The translations under genes were made by a program, and so were the position numbers. Source: Phycisphaerae bacterium (GTDB lineage: Bacteria; Chloroflexota; Anaerolineae; 4572-78; J111). Taken from it: a DNA stretch of 64,000 bases. Position 1 is the stretch's first letter; every line of letters begins with the position of its first letter. Below the pieces are notes generated by a model. The model saw only the letters and a list, made by a program, of their open reading frames with translations. It did no database searches and had not been told where the DNA came from. Shown here one piece after another: positions 51,142 through 59,848 of the stretch. The stretch covers positions 1 to 64,000 of the forward strand of contig JANQQF010000043.1 of assembly GCA_028285035.1 (NCBI GenBank). Reading direction: 5' to 3'.

Positions 51142-52368
51142 ATGAGCCAGCGAAACACGTTCCGGGTTGCCATCAGAAAATTTGACCCCTTTGAAGCCGC
51201 CATCAAAAAGCAGTGGGCTTCATTTCAAGCGACCACAAATGTATCATTAACTTTGGAAACCGAAGCACTTGATCTACATCCCTTGTATGAAAGTTATTTT
51301 GAGGCAAGTGACTTAAGGCAAGGCAACTGGGACGTCGGTTTTCTCTCAAGTGATTGGTTTGCCTTAGCTCAAGAAACCGAAGCCCTACTCGATATCGCCC
51401 CTTTTATTGCAGCCAACCCGCCTGATGATTATCCCACTGGCTGGACCAAATCACTGCTACATATGCACCAATTTGATAACACCATTTTAGGTCTACCTTA
51501 CCACGATGGCCCGGAGTGTCTGATTTATCGGAAGGACCTATTTAATAGCCCTCAAGAGCAAGCCGCTTATCAAAAACGGTACGATATGCCATTGCGTCTT
51601 CCCCAAAGCTGGCTTGAATTTCATCAAATTGCTCAATTTTTCCATCGCCCCGAACAAGGGCTTTATGGTACCGTTTTTGCGGCCTATCCTGATGGGCATA
51701 ACACTGTGTATGATTTTTGTCTGCAACTTTGGACACGGGGTGGTGAATTATTTGATGAAACGGGCAAAATGGCCGTCAATACCCCTCAAGCAGTAGCGGC
51801 TCTGGAATTCTATCGTCACATTCTTAATGATAGTAAGGCTATCCACCCTCAAGCTCGTGACTTTGACTCCGTCAAGTCAGGTATTGCTTTTGCCAATGGT
51901 GAAGTTGCGATGATGATTAACTGGTTTGGCTTTGCGGCGATGGCCGAGACCATTACTGAAACGCAGGTGAAAGGCCAGGTTGACATTGGAATGCTCCCCA
52001 GTGAGTCTGGAGGGCACCCCGTTTCGCTCAATGCCTATTGGATTTTGGGTGTGGCGGCTGGTAGTCCCCACCCCGAGGTTGCCTACAATTTTATTCGGCA
52101 TTGTGTCTCAGCCCCGATGGATAAACTGCTGACTTTGGAAGGTGGTATCGGCTGTCGTAAATCCACCTGGGCAGATGTCGAAGTCAATCAAACCATCCCC
52201 TTTTATCACAAAATGGAGACCTTGCACAATCACGCCCGAGAATTACCGCGATTATCCAATTGGGGGGAGTTGTCTAGCATTGTTGATGAGTTGGTCTTGG
52301 CAACAATTAATACGGATGAGCCGATTGAAAAATTACTTAGGGCGGCTCAAGAGAAGGTTAGAAACTAG
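51142..52368 (+). CDS. Solute-binding-protein-like protein without signal peptide
   Basis: The 408-residue protein matches family 1 extracellular sugar-binding proteins over its length (N-W-D-V-G-F-L-S-S-D-W-F near 65-75, G-L-P-Y-H-D-G-P-E-C-L-I-Y-R-K-D-L-F near 115-132, a late N-A-Y-W-I-L-G-V-A-A-G-S). Unlike its relatives it starts M-S-Q-R-N-T-F-R-V-A-I-R-K-F, with no signal peptide, Tat motif or lipobox, and the AAGGAGG 8 nt before the ATG makes a missed N-terminus unlikely. No permease or ATPase gene is near. It may be a cytoplasmic ligand-binding or enzyme-partner protein. Confidence 0.85.
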   Translation: MSQRNTFRVAIRKFDPFEAAIKKQWASFQATTNVSLTLETEALDLHPLYESYFEASDLRQGNWDVGFLSSDWFALAQETEALLDIAPFIAANPPDDYPTGWTKSLLHMHQFDNTILGLPYHDGPECLIYRKDLFNSPQEQAAYQKRYDMPLRLPQSWLEFHQIAQFFHRPEQGLYGTVFAAYPDGHNTVYDFCLQLWTRGGELFDETGKMAVNTPQAVAALEFYRHILNDSKAIHPQARDFDSVKSGIAFANGEVAMMINWFGFAAMAETITETQVKGQVDIGMLPSESGGHPVSLNAYWILGVAAGSPHPEVAYNFIRHCVSAPMDKLLTLEGGIGCRKSTWADVEVNQTIPFYHKMETLHNHARELPRLSNWGELSSIVDELVLATINTDEPIEKLLRAAQEKVRN

Positions 52369-52443
52369 AGATTGAAAATTACTTGTTCCTTAAATACATC
52401 ACTCTCAAGATTCTGTTGACATTTGCCAAAGTCGAGTCCGATT

Positions 52444-52546
52444 ATGTCATTTCGAATGAGTGAAGCGAGGAGAAATCTTCCCCATTCGTTTATTCGTTAA
52501 CCCGACCTAGAAGATTTCTCGGCAAAAAACGGCCTCGAAATGACAT
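52444..52546. repeat. Short palindromic interspersed repeat (GTCATTTCGA type)
   Basis: A 103-bp element is bounded by a perfect 12-bp inverted repeat (ATGTCATTTCGA at 52444-52455, complement at 52535-52546), with a second inner pair AGAAATCTT (52471-52479)/AAGATTTCT (52511-52519). Elements with GTCATTTCGA...GAGAAATCT arms are familiar as dispersed repeats in many environmental genomes (recollection, not checked). It separates the corrinoid gene from the genes before it and has no coding capacity. Confidence 0.7.
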
Positions 52547-52600
52547 TAATCCGAAATTTCAGCACATCCTAATCTTTATGACAACAATTTGGAGGAAACA

Positions 52601-53266
52601 ATGAGTCGACAAGATGAAATACTGGATGCTTTATATGAACATGTGTTAGATGGCGAAGCCGAACCAACCGTTGCGTTAACAAAAGAAGCCTTGGCCTTGG
52701 GGATGGATCCGTTAGCATTGCTATTTGATGCAATGATCCCCTCGCTAGAAGAGGTTGGGCGTTTGTTTGAAATTGGTGAATATTTTGTTCCCGAAATGCT
52801 CATTGCTGCCCGAGCCATGGCCGGAGCCATGGATATTCTCAAACCGCTCATTGCCGCCACAGGAGCCAAACCTATCGGCACCTTTGTGATGGGGACGGTT
52901 AAAGGTGATATCCACGATATTGGCAAAAATCTATGCAACATTATGCTTGAGGGGGCGGGCTTTGTCGTCATCGATTTGGGGGTTAATGTTCCCCCTGAAA
53001 CGTTTGTTGAGGCCATAAAAGAGCATCAACCACAAGCCGTGGGGATGAGCGCGTTCTTAACGACCACTATGCCAATGTTCAAAGTCAATATCGAGGCTAT
53101 TATAGAAGCAGGTTTACGCGAGCAAGTCAAAATCTTAGTCGGCGGTGCGCCCGTTACTCAGGAATATTGTGATACTGTCGGGGCTGATGGTTATGCGCCC
53201 GATGCCAGCTCAACAGTACGATTGACAAAAATGTTGATCGGCTTGACCGAGGAAGTGGCGGCTTAA
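52601..53266 (+). CDS. Corrinoid (B12-binding) protein of a methyltransferase system
   Basis: The 221-residue protein has the two-domain layout of methyltransferase corrinoid proteins (MtbC/MttC/MtmC-like): an N-terminal helical cap to about 88 and a Rossmann-like B12 domain with the cofactor motif G-D-I-H-D-I-G (lower axial His), then G-V-N-V-P-P-E and V-G-G-A-P-V-T. It carries methyl groups between two methyltransferases, yet neither is encoded nearby. GGAGG lies 5 nt before the ATG at 52601; an in-frame TTG upstream is not needed. A 230-bp gap with a palindromic repeat separates it from the preceding operon, so it may be transcribed alone. Confidence 0.92.
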   Translation: MSRQDEILDALYEHVLDGEAEPTVALTKEALALGMDPLALLFDAMIPSLEEVGRLFEIGEYFVPEMLIAARAMAGAMDILKPLIAATGAKPIGTFVMGTVKGDIHDIGKNLCNIMLEGAGFVVIDLGVNVPPETFVEAIKEHQPQAVGMSAFLTTTMPMFKVNIEAIIEAGLREQVKILVGGAPVTQEYCDTVGADGYAPDASSTVRLTKMLIGLTEEVAA

Positions 53267-53315
53267 TTTTAGGACAAAGTTTCGGAGAATGTAGACTGTC
53301 GATAAAGACATCTTT

Positions 53316-53350
53316 CCCCTCGTACCGACGCTATGCATTGGCACGAGGGG
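53316..53350. terminator. GC-rich hairpin between convergent genes
   Basis: CCCCTCGT (53316-53323) and ACGAGGGG (53343-53350) form a perfect 8-bp stem, extended inward by CC/GG. It lies between the convergent ends of the corrinoid and lipoprotein genes. There is no T-run on either side, so it is at best a factor-assisted terminator or transcript end stabiliser. Confidence 0.4.
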
Positions 53351-53401
53351 TGTAACGCAAAGTGTCATACCAGCACTTTTGAAACTGATATCTACACGCT
53401 T

Positions 53402-54109
53402 TTATTCAATCAACTTCCAGTCAATTCGCAGCACTTGACTGTGCCCAAAATCGTCACTTTCACAGACAGGCGTTGAGGCCCAGTGAAAGCGTTCGGAGAC
53501 CTCGCGCCCATCCTCCATCAACATCACGGCCCATTGCGCGGCCAGCAAATCATTGAGGGGAATACGGAAAATCTCGTAGCGGCCTTCCCCATCCGTTTCC
53601 ACCACAAAATCAAGCCCAGTTGTTTCATGAATTCCCAAGGCACGCACCTGCACCCCAGGCAGTCCAAAGTTATTGGCATTTTGCACGGTGCCATAGATGT
53701 AAGTGGCTTCACAATTAAATTCTCGGGATGAGCCAGCTAGGACATACTTGATCAGGGGTTCAGGCGTTGGGGTCACGGTCGGGGTGTCGGTTGGCAATGG
53801 GATAGGCGTATCCGTTGGGGGGGGTGACAATGGCGTGTCGGTCGGAGGTATGGCTGTCTCGGTGGGTATTTCTGTAGGAATTGGTTCGGGGGTTGAGGTA
53901 TTTGTTGGCACTTCGGTCGGAACGACAACCAACGTCGCTGTTGCTGTCGGCAACGGCGTGTTGGTGGGTGGGGCTAACGTAGGAGTTTGAGTAAAGGTGG
54001 GTAAAGCAGTTTTGGTGGGGTTAATCTGACGAGATGTAGAAGGTTGGGCCAAACTACAAGCCAATAAGAGCAGGCCCAACCCGAAAAAGTAGTATCTTTG
54101 TTTCATCAA
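53402..54109 (-). CDS. Lipoprotein with Thr/Pro-rich linker and C-terminal beta domain
   Basis: The 235-residue protein begins M-M-K-Q-R-Y-Y-F-F-G-L-G-L-L-L-L-A-C with a lipobox Cys at about 18, so it is anchored on the membrane outside. A low-complexity linker of about 90 residues (T-P-T, T-N-T-P, T-D-T-P units) leads to a C-terminal domain of about 115 residues that looks like a carboxypeptidase-regulatory-like/Ig fold (Y-G-T-V-Q-N-A-N-N-F-G-L-P-G-V-Q-V-R-A). Such linkers are common in Chloroflexota surface proteins. Function unknown. Confidence 0.8.
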   Translation of the reverse strand: MMKQRYYFFGLGLLLLACSLAQPSTSRQINPTKTALPTFTQTPTLAPPTNTPLPTATATLVVVPTEVPTNTSTPEPIPTEIPTETAIPPTDTPLSPPPTDTPIPLPTDTPTVTPTPEPLIKYVLAGSSREFNCEATYIYGTVQNANNFGLPGVQVRALGIHETTGLDFVVETDGEGRYEIFRIPLNDLLAAQWAVMLMEDGREVSERFHWASTPVCESDDFGHSQVLRIDWKLIE

Positions 54110-54118
54110 AGTGAAGCG

Positions 54119-55180
54119 TTATGCACCAAACCAGACCCAAATTACATAAGCAATGTAAGCGATGACCAAGATCCAGCCCTCGCGTCGATTGAGTTCGCGA
54201 CCAGTAAAGAGGAAGCCAACCAAAAGGAAAACTGTCGCGAGCAAAATCAAGGTTGAGGTCCACAAGTCGCCTGTACCAACGTGCACTTCCTCCCCTTTAA
54301 CGACCATTGCAACTAACCAAGGGAAGCCCAAACCAATCAAAATATCGAAGATATTGGACCCAACCGCATTGGCTACAGCCATCTGACCACGCCCTTGCCG
54401 CGCCACAACAATCGAAGCAATCATATCGGGGATGGATGTCCCGCCCGCTAAAATCGTCAAGGCAACAATCACGGGGGGGATACCAACTGCATCAGAGAAG
54501 ACAACTGCGTACTCAACCAAGAACCAGCTAATGATACCGATAAATGCGACCGAGACTAGGAAGGCGCGTACATAGCTTTTTCTGGCATCTCCCATAAAAA
54601 TCCCAATGATGCCTGCAATCGCACCTGTAATTTTGTGATAGATCCCTTCATCTGAGTGAGCCTCGGCTTCATGTTCAATCGCTTCAGCGGGTACATCTCC
54701 CTCATTGGGAACAATTTTATTCCACTGGAAGAGAATAATGATGTAAATTGCATACAAAACGAGGAACAAGATTGCGTCAACAAATGAAATGACACCATCT
54801 CTAAATGTAAAGAGAAGCAGCCCAATGCTAGCTAGATACATTAAAGCATCTCGCATAACCACTCGCATCGTCACTTTAGCTGGACGAGCAATCGCAGAAA
54901 CACCTGTGATAATCAAAATGTTAAATACGGCCGAACCGACAATTGTACCAATCCCAAGGTCGCTATGCGCCCCCCCTTCATTGAAGAGGGCGAGTAGGGC
55001 GATCGCCAATTCCGGCGCAGAGGAACCCATTGCCATTAATGAAGCACCAGCCACATCATTAGGTAATTTAAGTTTCGCTGATATTTGGTCAAGGCTGATG
55101 ATAAAAAATTCTTCAGTAATGATCGCCAGCAGGTAAATTGAAAAGGCCATAACAGCCAAACTCAGAATGATGGTTCCCAT
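54119..55180 (-). CDS. Calcium/sodium antiporter (CaCA family, YrbG-like)
   Basis: The 353-residue membrane protein has the two alpha repeats of cation/Ca2+ exchangers: A-S-L-M-A-M-G-S-S-A-P-E-L in the first and V-A-L-T-I-L-A-G-G-T-S-I-P-D in the second, with the ion-binding Glu of S-A-P-E; in the second repeat Asp stands in place of Glu. About ten membrane helices with an acidic central loop (H-E-A-E-A-H-S-D-E). It exports calcium in exchange for sodium. It lies 9 bp after the cyclase gene and 9 bp before the lipoprotein gene. Confidence 0.92.
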   Translation of the reverse strand: MGTIILSLAVMAFSIYLLAIITEEFFIISLDQISAKLKLPNDVAGASLMAMGSSAPELAIALLALFNEGGAHSDLGIGTIVGSAVFNILIITGVSAIARPAKVTMRVVMRDALMYLASIGLLLFTFRDGVISFVDAILFLVLYAIYIIILFQWNKIVPNEGDVPAEAIEHEAEAHSDEGIYHKITGAIAGIIGIFMGDARKSYVRAFLVSVAFIGIISWFLVEYAVVFSDAVGIPPVIVALTILAGGTSIPDMIASIVVARQGRGQMAVANAVGSNIFDILIGLGFPWLVAMVVKGEEVHVGTGDLWTSTLILLATVFLLVGFLFTGRELNRREGWILVIAYIAYVIWVWFGA

Positions 55181-55189
55181 TTTGTCTCC

Positions 55190-56806
55190 TCAGGCTAGGA
55201 CATGTTCTATTCGATAAACAACAACATCACGTTGAACCCCTTTGAATTGAAGGCCTTCAACGAGGGTCACTTCTACTTGGTCACGAATCAATTGATATGT
55301 TTCTGGGCAAATTAGCACTTCACCTGCTTGCGCAGAACTACAAATTCGACTTCCTAAATTGGCCGCCTTACCAATAACGGTAAAGTCTGTCCGTTGCGGG
55401 CCACCCATCTCACCCACAATCAACTCTCCAGTGGCAATACCAACCCCCATTGGGGCGGGCTTCATCCCTCTATCTTCCCAAATGCGCATCACGGCTTGAT
55501 GCGCCTGTTGCATTTTTAACGCGACTTGAACCGCACGAAGAGCGTGGTCTGGTTGGGTAAATGGCGCCCCAAATAGAGCCATCACTTCATCCCCTACGAA
55601 TTTATCAAGCGTTCCTTCGTTGTCGAGAATGACTTCTGTCATCGCCCCGAGGTAATGATTAATGAATTCAACCAGAGTGTCGGGCGCGGTACGTTCTGCC
55701 AGACTGGTAGACCCGCGTAAGTCAGCGTAGAGCACACTCAAATACATTCGCTCACCCTTGAGGAAGCTGACATCACGGCTGGCTAGTAGTCGTTCCATAA
55801 TTTGGGGATCAACCGATCTTTCCAGCACCGAGCGCATATGCTGCCGTTCCATATTCTCAAAAATAGCGGTGTCGATTTGGCTCCCGATTGCGGTCAAGAG
55901 ACGTCTATCATCGTGAGTGAAATTTTCATGCCGGCAATGGTTGATGACCCCCAACACGCCAATCACTTGTCCTTTCAAGATGAGGGGCAGGGTCATAATT
56001 GAGCGGAGACCATCACCCACATTATCTCGGCACAACAACTTGCCCTGAGCTAACGCTTCGTGAGCCAGTTGGTCAAGAACATTTCGTAATGAAACCGTTT
56101 GGAATAAATCGTGCTGCGTTGAGGCTCTTAGCTCAAGTTGTTCACCTGCCTGATCGTACAACATAGTAAAACCAGCTTCAACATCAATCGCTTCACAGAT
56201 TTCATTCAGAACAACATTGAGCATTTCATCGAAGGGCAAGCCTTGATCCCGAATTTGGTCAATCCGATAAATCGCCGCCAATTCTCTAACGTGCTGCTTT
56301 AATTCGTAATGTGCATACCCTTGAATAATCGCCGAGTCTACCATACTTTCAGCGGTTTTCAAAAGTTTTACGTCATCACCATTAAAGGGTTGGGATGATT
56401 GCGTCAGAAGTAGCGCGCCCAATCGCTCATCATTTCCCATAATAATTGGAACAGCCGCAATGTAAAGTGGCGACGGGACATCCTTCAACGCCAAATCCTG
56501 TTCTGTCCAAAGTGTCACTGTATCAAGATGAACGGCCTTTTCAGCCACCGTACGATCAATGTAGAATTGATGCTGCTTCCGATCCTTCATTGCCTTGAGT
56601 TCAACCTGTTGTGTCTCTCGATTAATCAGGGCCAACGCGCATAAATCGGCGCGGAAAACATCGGCCAAATGAGTAACAATAGCTGACAACATCGCGGCTG
56701 GATCAGGGAAAGAGTCCCGAATATGGTCAATATTCATCACCATATCGAGCTCTCTTTGTTTTAGGGCAAGCTCACGCTCTAAAGCCTGTATTCTCTCCTG
56801 AGTCAT
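55190..56806 (-). CDS. Class III adenylate/guanylate cyclase with two GAF domains
   Basis: The 538-residue protein has a short N-terminal coiled coil, GAF domain 1 (about 20-165), GAF domain 2 (about 185-325) and a C-terminal cyclase domain (about 350-530). Metal-binding Asp residues are in Y-A-D-L-R-G-S-T and V-G-D-E-V-M-A-L-F-G; the substrate region reads D-F-T-V-I-G-K-A-A-N-L-G-S-R, with Thr at the purine-selecting Asp position (class IIIb-like) and the Asn and Arg for catalysis kept. It makes cAMP or cGMP in response to a GAF ligand; soluble. The ATG follows GGAGG by 6 nt. Confidence 0.92.
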   Translation of the reverse strand: MTQERIQALERELALKQRELDMVMNIDHIRDSFPDPAAMLSAIVTHLADVFRADLCALALINRETQQVELKAMKDRKQHQFYIDRTVAEKAVHLDTVTLWTEQDLALKDVPSPLYIAAVPIIMGNDERLGALLLTQSSQPFNGDDVKLLKTAESMVDSAIIQGYAHYELKQHVRELAAIYRIDQIRDQGLPFDEMLNVVLNEICEAIDVEAGFTMLYDQAGEQLELRASTQHDLFQTVSLRNVLDQLAHEALAQGKLLCRDNVGDGLRSIMTLPLILKGQVIGVLGVINHCRHENFTHDDRRLLTAIGSQIDTAIFENMERQHMRSVLERSVDPQIMERLLASRDVSFLKGERMYLSVLYADLRGSTSLAERTAPDTLVEFINHYLGAMTEVILDNEGTLDKFVGDEVMALFGAPFTQPDHALRAVQVALKMQQAHQAVMRIWEDRGMKPAPMGVGIATGELIVGEMGGPQRTDFTVIGKAANLGSRICSSAQAGEVLICPETYQLIRDQVEVTLVEGLQFKGVQRDVVVYRIEHVLA

Positions 56807-56996
56807 AATGGTCCTCCACACCAATCAATCATAGATCGCCCAATTTATTTTAACTTTTTCATAGGGATAAATGTGAGTGGTGAAAATAAATGTATCGAAA
56901 AATTTGAGGGTGTTATTGGGGCTGGCCTTATTGAGGGTCAGCATAACATAAGCAAAAACTCAAAACAATAGGAGTGACGTCCTAACCCAAATAGTA

Positions 56997-58976
56997 TTAG
57001 TCATCCGAAAACTCACCGCTTTCTAAAATGGAGGCTACAATAAAGTCCGCTAAAAGTTCATTACCTAATTGATTAATGTGGCAACAATTATCAATGTAGA
57101 CTTGGCGAGCTTCATCATCATAGAGTGATATTGCATCATAGAAATTAACGTTCTGATCAACGATTTGTTTACTCTTTTCTACCAGTCGCGGATACCCCAA
57201 CAAAACAAGCGTGCTGTAGAAAGGGTTTACCTCGAGCGCTTGGTCCTGTTCTTCAGGGGTAAATTTTTTGTTTGTAAAATGTTGATTGGGCTGCAAAACA
57301 TGAAAATAGGGTACCCCTTCATTTTCTAAGATTTGATGCATTATCACAGAAGACTTGACCCAACTGTCAGCGATTTGGCCAAATAAACGATCATCATCAA
57401 GCGATTGTTCCCTCTGTTTGAGAAAAAGTAAGGACGTATCGGACAGATGAGAGGCACTTTCATTAAATTTAACCAAGGCCGCTTGGTGGTTATGAAACGC
57501 AATGTTGTAATAATATCCCAGCCCAACCCCAACCACAGCAAATTGGGCTCGATTGATCCGATGAGCGACCTGATTAAGTGTTGTTTTATGTTGATTAATC
57601 TCAGCCAAAACGGTCAATTTCTCTGGAGTTAGGGTGTTTTGATCGGTCAAATTGAGTAATCCGTCCATAATATCCGTGCTAGGCATTGACAAATCAACCT
57701 GACGCTGATCATTTCGATGACTAAAGGTAACTTCGTTAAAACCATCCAAATTGATGACCAGATCAAACGTTTGCCCCAAGGAAAGAAAATAAGTCAAAAT
57801 GATGACTTGTTGCGGTTGTTTATAGCCACCCTTGGCAAAATTGAGAATAACCAATTCCTTATCGGCAAAAAATTCATTCTTCTTAAATTCAGCGACGATT
57901 TTATCTTCAGTAAAGATCGCAAATTGTTCAGCCACCGACCCACCGAAAACCCCGATGATAAACTGATTTTCATTAGTTTTCACAAAAGGATAATCGTAAG
58001 CAGAACCCAACCCGTGATTATTGATACGACGTAAGGCTAAGTCTTGATCATTCCAAAAATTATCCTCACTCCGATCCCATCCAGGTTGATCCACATACCC
58101 AAAAAAAGGATGAATTCGCTTGGCCGTAAGAACTTCTTCGCTCGTCTCGGTATCATCAATCAATTCATAACTGGGTCTGTTGGTGTAATACAAAGCGCCT
58201 GTTTGAGCAAAGTACAACATCACTGCACCAATTTCAGCAAAGACAACCAGCAGAACCAGGTTGACCACAACCAATGGTAGCAAACGACGGCCTTGTTTTT
58301 GCTGCGATGTTACTACTTTTCGCCCAGCAAGCAACCAAAAACAAAGCACCCCTATTATTAAAACGCCCAATCCAATAACCCAAAAATCCTGCCAAAGATG
58401 AGGTATAGACGACACTTTCCCAACGTAAAGCTGCTGTACTTCCACCGATGTGGCCTCTACACCAAACAGGCCCAGTCCCACTTGAATTGAGCTTACATCT
58501 GGTTCTGCAGCAATTGCGATCATATCTTCAAACCATCCCGCGGGTGTGGTACGCGAGGTAGCTACCGGAAGCCCCACCTCATCCTGTTTGAGCAAACTAT
58601 CTTGCTCACCAAAATAATTCACTTGTACCACAAAATTGCTCTGACCAGGTTCATTAGGCAAGCGGTATTGAATGGTTAATTCATAGGGCTGATTGTCAGG
58701 CAAATTTAATCGCTGGCCGATACCAATCAAACTACCTTCTGGTGAGTCAGGAATCGTCAGGATCAATTTCTTGCTTCCCCCTGTCGAGTCAACCGTAACA
58801 GCGATCTGATTTTGATCACCAATGATTTCCCACCCGCTTAAATCAGAGAGGGCAAAATCGGCATTGTTCAAAAGATTAGGGGGATTGAGTAATGTAAAAG
58901 TTCGCCAAACGAGGAGAATTAGCAGGAAAATCAACAAAAGCGGGCTATTTTTTCTTAGACCTTCTCGGGAAATCAT
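56997..58976 (-). CDS. Membrane-anchored SGNH-hydrolase-like protein with extracytoplasmic beta domain
   Basis: The 659-residue protein starts with a membrane helix (about 12-30). Residues about 34-188 form a beta-rich domain resembling a carbohydrate-binding or discoidin-type module. Two more helices (about 198-217, 232-257) follow. The rest looks like an SGNH/GDSL hydrolase: V-F-G-G-S-V-A-E (Ser at about 347) and, near the end, D-N-C-C-H with Asp 629 and His 633 in the spacing of the catalytic pair. It may be a transferase/esterase acting on surface glycans. It ends 11 bp before the upstream rhamnose-reductase-like gene's product start region, consistent with surface polysaccharide work. 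Family call by motif only. Confidence 0.65.
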   Translation of the reverse strand: MISREGLRKNSPLLLIFLLILLVWRTFTLLNPPNLLNNADFALSDLSGWEIIGDQNQIAVTVDSTGGSKKLILTIPDSPEGSLIGIGQRLNLPDNQPYELTIQYRLPNEPGQSNFVVQVNYFGEQDSLLKQDEVGLPVATSRTTPAGWFEDMIAIAAEPDVSSIQVGLGLFGVEATSVEVQQLYVGKVSSIPHLWQDFWVIGLGVLIIGVLCFWLLAGRKVVTSQQKQGRRLLPLVVVNLVLLVVFAEIGAVMLYFAQTGALYYTNRPSYELIDDTETSEEVLTAKRIHPFFGYVDQPGWDRSEDNFWNDQDLALRRINNHGLGSAYDYPFVKTNENQFIIGVFGGSVAEQFAIFTEDKIVAEFKKNEFFADKELVILNFAKGGYKQPQQVIILTYFLSLGQTFDLVINLDGFNEVTFSHRNDQRQVDLSMPSTDIMDGLLNLTDQNTLTPEKLTVLAEINQHKTTLNQVAHRINRAQFAVVGVGLGYYYNIAFHNHQAALVKFNESASHLSDTSLLFLKQREQSLDDDRLFGQIADSWVKSSVIMHQILENEGVPYFHVLQPNQHFTNKKFTPEEQDQALEVNPFYSTLVLLGYPRLVEKSKQIVDQNVNFYDAISLYDDEARQVYIDNCCHINQLGNELLADFIVASILESGEFSDD

Positions 58977-58987
58977 TCTGTACGACC

Positions 58988-59848
58988 TTACACCGCCCCT
59001 TGCAATACCTCATCGACGCCAGGAAACCGCATGTTTAACAATGCCTCACCTTTTTCAATCAAGAGACGTGAGTCAAGGGGGATTTTATCCGAAATGTCAG
59101 CCGCTCGTCCGGTGCCTAATTGGTTGCCTGTCTCTACTTGCCAAAAGTTTAACATCTTTCGACCAAATTCTTCCCGGGTGAGCGGTTGACGACCAGCCAC
59201 ATTGAGCAAGCCACCCAACTCAACTTCGACCAACTTAAGCAACGCCTCAGACAAACTCTCCACCCAAACCGGCTGGCGAATCACATCATTAAACAACAAT
59301 AATCGCTTTCCTTCCGCCAAACGTTGAGCAAAACCCACCGTTCCGCGATCCATCTCCTTTAGACCGTAGATCAATGATGTACGAACGATGGCAGCATTTG
59401 GATCAATAGACCTAACCCACTGTTCCGCAGCCGCTTTTGTTTGACCATAGCTATTCAATGGATTTGCCGGAGCATCATCCATATAGGGCGCGTGGCGACC
59501 ATCATGCAAGGCATCGGTTGAGACGTGCACTAAACGAGCATTTGTCGCAACAGCCGCTTCGGCAATGTAACGACTACCATTCGTGTTGATTGCCTCCATT
59601 AATTGCTCATCTTTACCTGGATTGGCTGCAGCGGTATGAATAATTGCTTGAGGTTGTAGGGTAGAAACAAGGTCAAATACAGCATCACGGCTGGTAATGT
59701 CCAAAGGGACAGGATTGCCAGCCGTGATTTGGTCAGGTTGATGCCAATAAGTTGTATGAACGGTATAACTTTCAGCGGCAACTAAGGCGAGGTGTCGGCC
59801 TAGATAACCGCTACCCCCGGTAATTAAAAGTGTCTTTGGCCTTGACAC
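58988..59848 (-). CDS. dTDP-4-dehydrorhamnose reductase-like SDR (RfbD/RmlD family)
   Basis: The 286-residue protein begins L-I-T-G-G-S-G-Y-L-G-R-H-L, has I-H-T-A-A-A-N-P-G-K near 70, V-S-T-D-A-L-H-D-G near 108 and the Y-G-Q-T-K active site near 134 (Lys and Tyr kept). This is the RmlD/MAT2B pattern. RmlD makes dTDP-L-rhamnose with NAD(P)H. No other rml genes are beside it, so its sugar-nucleotide role is uncertain. It directly follows the dynamin-like gene (no gap). Confidence 0.82.
   Translation of the reverse strand: MSRPKTLLITGGSGYLGRHLALVAAESYTVHTTYWHQPDQITAGNPVPLDITSRDAVFDLVSTLQPQAIIHTAAANPGKDEQLMEAINTNGSRYIAEAAVATNARLVHVSTDALHDGRHAPYMDDAPANPLNSYGQTKAAAEQWVRSIDPNAAIVRTSLIYGLKEMDRGTVGFAQRLAEGKRLLLFNDVIRQPVWVESLSEALLKLVEVELGGLLNVAGRQPLTREEFGRKMLNFWQVETGNQLGTGRAADISDKIPLDSRLLIEKGEALLNMRFPGVDEVLQGAV

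Noticed and set aside
53703..53990. Gly/Val-rich plus-strand frame
   Set aside because: It is the antisense reading of the Thr/Pro-rich linker of the lipoprotein gene; low complexity on both strands.
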